Assembly: GCA_927441425.1 (NCBI GenBank)
Contig: CAKMKG010000017.1
Span: forward strand, 1-64,000
From: an uncultured Bacillota bacterium
GTDB taxonomy: Bacteria > Bacillota > Clostridia > Peptostreptococcales > Anaerovoracaceae
Reading direction: 5' to 3'
Length of the DNA: 64,000 bases
This document shows positions 62,923 through 64,000 of the stretch, one piece after another. The first letter of the stretch is position 1. The number at the start of each line of letters is the position of its first letter. The position numbers and the translations under genes were made by a program. The notes beneath the pieces are model-generated. The model did no database searches and had not been told where the DNA came from. It saw only the letters and a program-made list of their open reading frames with translations.

Positions 62923-63837
62923 ATGATGGGAGAGACGAAACCGGAGAAGAACGAAAATAAGCGCAAGCGGTTAAAGGGTTTGATCTGTATGATTCTATGC
63001 AGTTTAAGTCTTTTTTTCTTTACAGCTTGTGAAACAAAGAGTCAAGAAACCGATCAGCCTGAAATAAATACGAAGGAAATGCCTGTCGAATCACTTATCA
63101 ACACCGAGGGACAAACAATTGCAGAAAGATTCAACGTCTCTCAGGGATTCGTCAGACTGGAAGCAGAAAAGGAATCCTTTGCATCCTATCTTCAGAACCT
63201 GCCCTTAAAGCCAGATGGTACGAAAGTAAAATATTACAATGGAAGAGAAAAATCGAGAGACGTTTATTTAGCGGTGGTCGATTTTGACTTGGGAGATAGA
63301 GATTTGCAGCAGTGCGCTGATGCGGTAATAAGGCTACGAGCAGAATATTTATATGAGAAAGAGCGATTTGGTGAAATCCATTTTAATTTTGTAAGCGGTT
63401 TTCATGCGGACTTTTCAAAATGGGCTGCTGGCAACGGCATATCGGTGAATGGCAATCAAGTATCATGGGTTACGAACAGGAATAACGATAATTCTTATGA
63501 GAGTTTCCAAAAATATCTTGATATCGTTTATGCCTATGCTTCCACCCTATCTTTGGAAAAGGAATTAATTGCGAAGCCCCTCTCGGATCTAGCCATTGGC
63601 GATGTATTTATACAGGGAGGCTCCCCAGGTCATTGCGTCATCGTAGTTGACATGGCTGTGAATAATAATACAGGAGAAAAAATATTTATGCTGGCGCAAA
63701 GTTATATGCCTGCGCAAGACATCCAGATTTTAAAAGGCGATCGTGAAGGCTCTCCTTGGTTTTCTGAAAATGCAGAGGATATTCTTCAAACGCCCGAATG
63801 GACGTTCCAGGTTTCCGAACTGAAAACATGGGAGTAA
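62923..63837 (+). CDS. DUF4846 lipoprotein
   Basis: 304 residues. Start after agaggaga. A basic N-terminus and span (LKGLICMILCSLSLFFFTAC) end in a lipobox with Cys at about 36. The rest fits DUF4846: RFNVSQGFVRLEAEKESFAS, YLQNLPLKPDGTKVKYYNG, AVVDFDLGDRDLQQCADAVI, QGGSPGHCVIVVDMAVN and AQSYMPAQDIQIL. Function of the family is unknown; the GHCVIV segment hints at a catalytic His/Cys, unproved. Confidence 0.85.
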   Translation: MMGETKPEKNENKRKRLKGLICMILCSLSLFFFTACETKSQETDQPEINTKEMPVESLINTEGQTIAERFNVSQGFVRLEAEKESFASYLQNLPLKPDGTKVKYYNGREKSRDVYLAVVDFDLGDRDLQQCADAVIRLRAEYLYEKERFGEIHFNFVSGFHADFSKWAAGNGISVNGNQVSWVTNRNNDNSYESFQKYLDIVYAYASTLSLEKELIAKPLSDLAIGDVFIQGGSPGHCVIVVDMAVNNNTGEKIFMLAQSYMPAQDIQILKGDREGSPWFSENAEDILQTPEWTFQVSELKTWE

Positions 63838-63917
63838 TGGTCGAAAAACCGTACTGCTGACAAGAAGGCCTCTCATTGTTAGTATGGAATTCTCTGGAGA
63901 AGTTTAATGAATATCAA

Positions 63918-63946
63918 TTGTACAGTTTCATAAAAAATGATATCAT
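63918..63946 (+). promoter_or_regulatory. Sigma-A promoter for the gene at window end
   Basis: TTGTAC (63918-63923), 17-base spacer, TATCAT (63941-63946). Confidence 0.6.
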
Positions 63947-63996
63947 ATGGAAAGAAATGATTACAGTCGAACTATGTCGAACAAAAGGGAGGAAAT

Positions 63997-64000
63997 ATGG
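63997..64000 (+). CDS. Start codon of a gene leaving the window
   Basis: ATG at 63997 preceded by gggagg (63988-63993). Only the start codon and one base are visible, so no product can be named. Confidence 0.55.

Overview
The window reads as chromosome of an anaerobic or facultatively anaerobic low-to-mid GC Bacillota, most likely class Clostridia. Grounds: Shine-Dalgarno sites of the AGGAGG type before nearly every gene, an aldehyde:ferredoxin oxidoreductase cassette of the tungsten type, a siroheme-dependent heme pathway (ahb), PerR/Fur, Rrf2, AraR-type and MtlR regulators, an S-layer-homology protein, and lipoproteins with Gram-positive-style lipoboxes. The genus cannot be fixed from sequence reading alone. 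No rRNA, tRNA, CRISPR array or intact insertion sequence was seen.

Layout. 1-4200: 3' end of an acetate-type sodium:solute symporter, a membrane Cache-PAS-DUF294 nucleotidyltransferase, and a metallophosphoesterase. 4200-8400: transposase debris, a sigma-54 promoter with inverted repeats upstream, then aldehyde:ferredoxin oxidoreductase, two MoaD/ThiS-like proteins and a SPASM-type radical SAM maturase. 8376-11914 (minus strand): a truncated MATE gene, a methyltransferase and an Rrf2 regulator linked by two matching operators, then an ABC-F ATPase with a promoter and leader terminator. 12-15 kb: a polyferredoxin-like protein, an AraC/GyrI regulator and a DUF1062 zinc-ribbon protein. 15-25.4 kb: an L-arabinose regulon (araR, AraC regulator, YtfQRT/YjfF-like ABC importer, FGGY kinase, araA, araD) with four 16-bp AraR-like operators in two pairs. 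25.4-29.9 kb: Cache histidine kinase, REC-DUF2294 protein and NhaC-type antiporter, with two structured leaders.

30-38 kb: purK-purE-methyltransferase, a soluble chemoreceptor with a C-terminal sensor region, DUF4256, a WYL regulator divergent from a PNPOx-like gene across a perfect palindrome, a LytTR-DUF3021 pair and a frameshifted serine hydrolase. 38.4-46.8 kb: a hexitol PTS operon (mtlA, mtlR, mtlF, 1-phosphofructokinase, SorE-like dehydrogenase, ptsI, ptsH) with no mtlD-type gene; this suggests catabolism through fructose-1-phosphate. 46.9-50.8 kb: an OsmF-YehYXW-type osmoprotectant importer. 50.8-53.2 kb: a decay zone with chimeric gene debris, a truncated AraC gene and a broken EamA transporter. 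53.2-55.4 kb: PAS-AraC regulator and SLH protein.

55.4-61.4 kb (minus strand): perR, katG, ahbC, ahbD, ahbA, ahbB, in transcription order. A TATAAT promoter overlaps a perfect Per box upstream of perR, so peroxide sensing appears to control both a heme-dependent catalase-peroxidase and the pathway that makes its heme. 61.5-64 kb: a PAS-SpoIIE phosphatase, a 67-residue half-ferritin, a DUF4846 lipoprotein and the start of a further gene.

The strongest candidates for new biology are the Cache-PAS-DUF294/phosphoesterase pair, the peroxide-controlled heme/catalase cluster, and the mannitol route without mannitol-1-phosphate 5-dehydrogenase. All functional names come from reading motifs and gene order; no database search was run.
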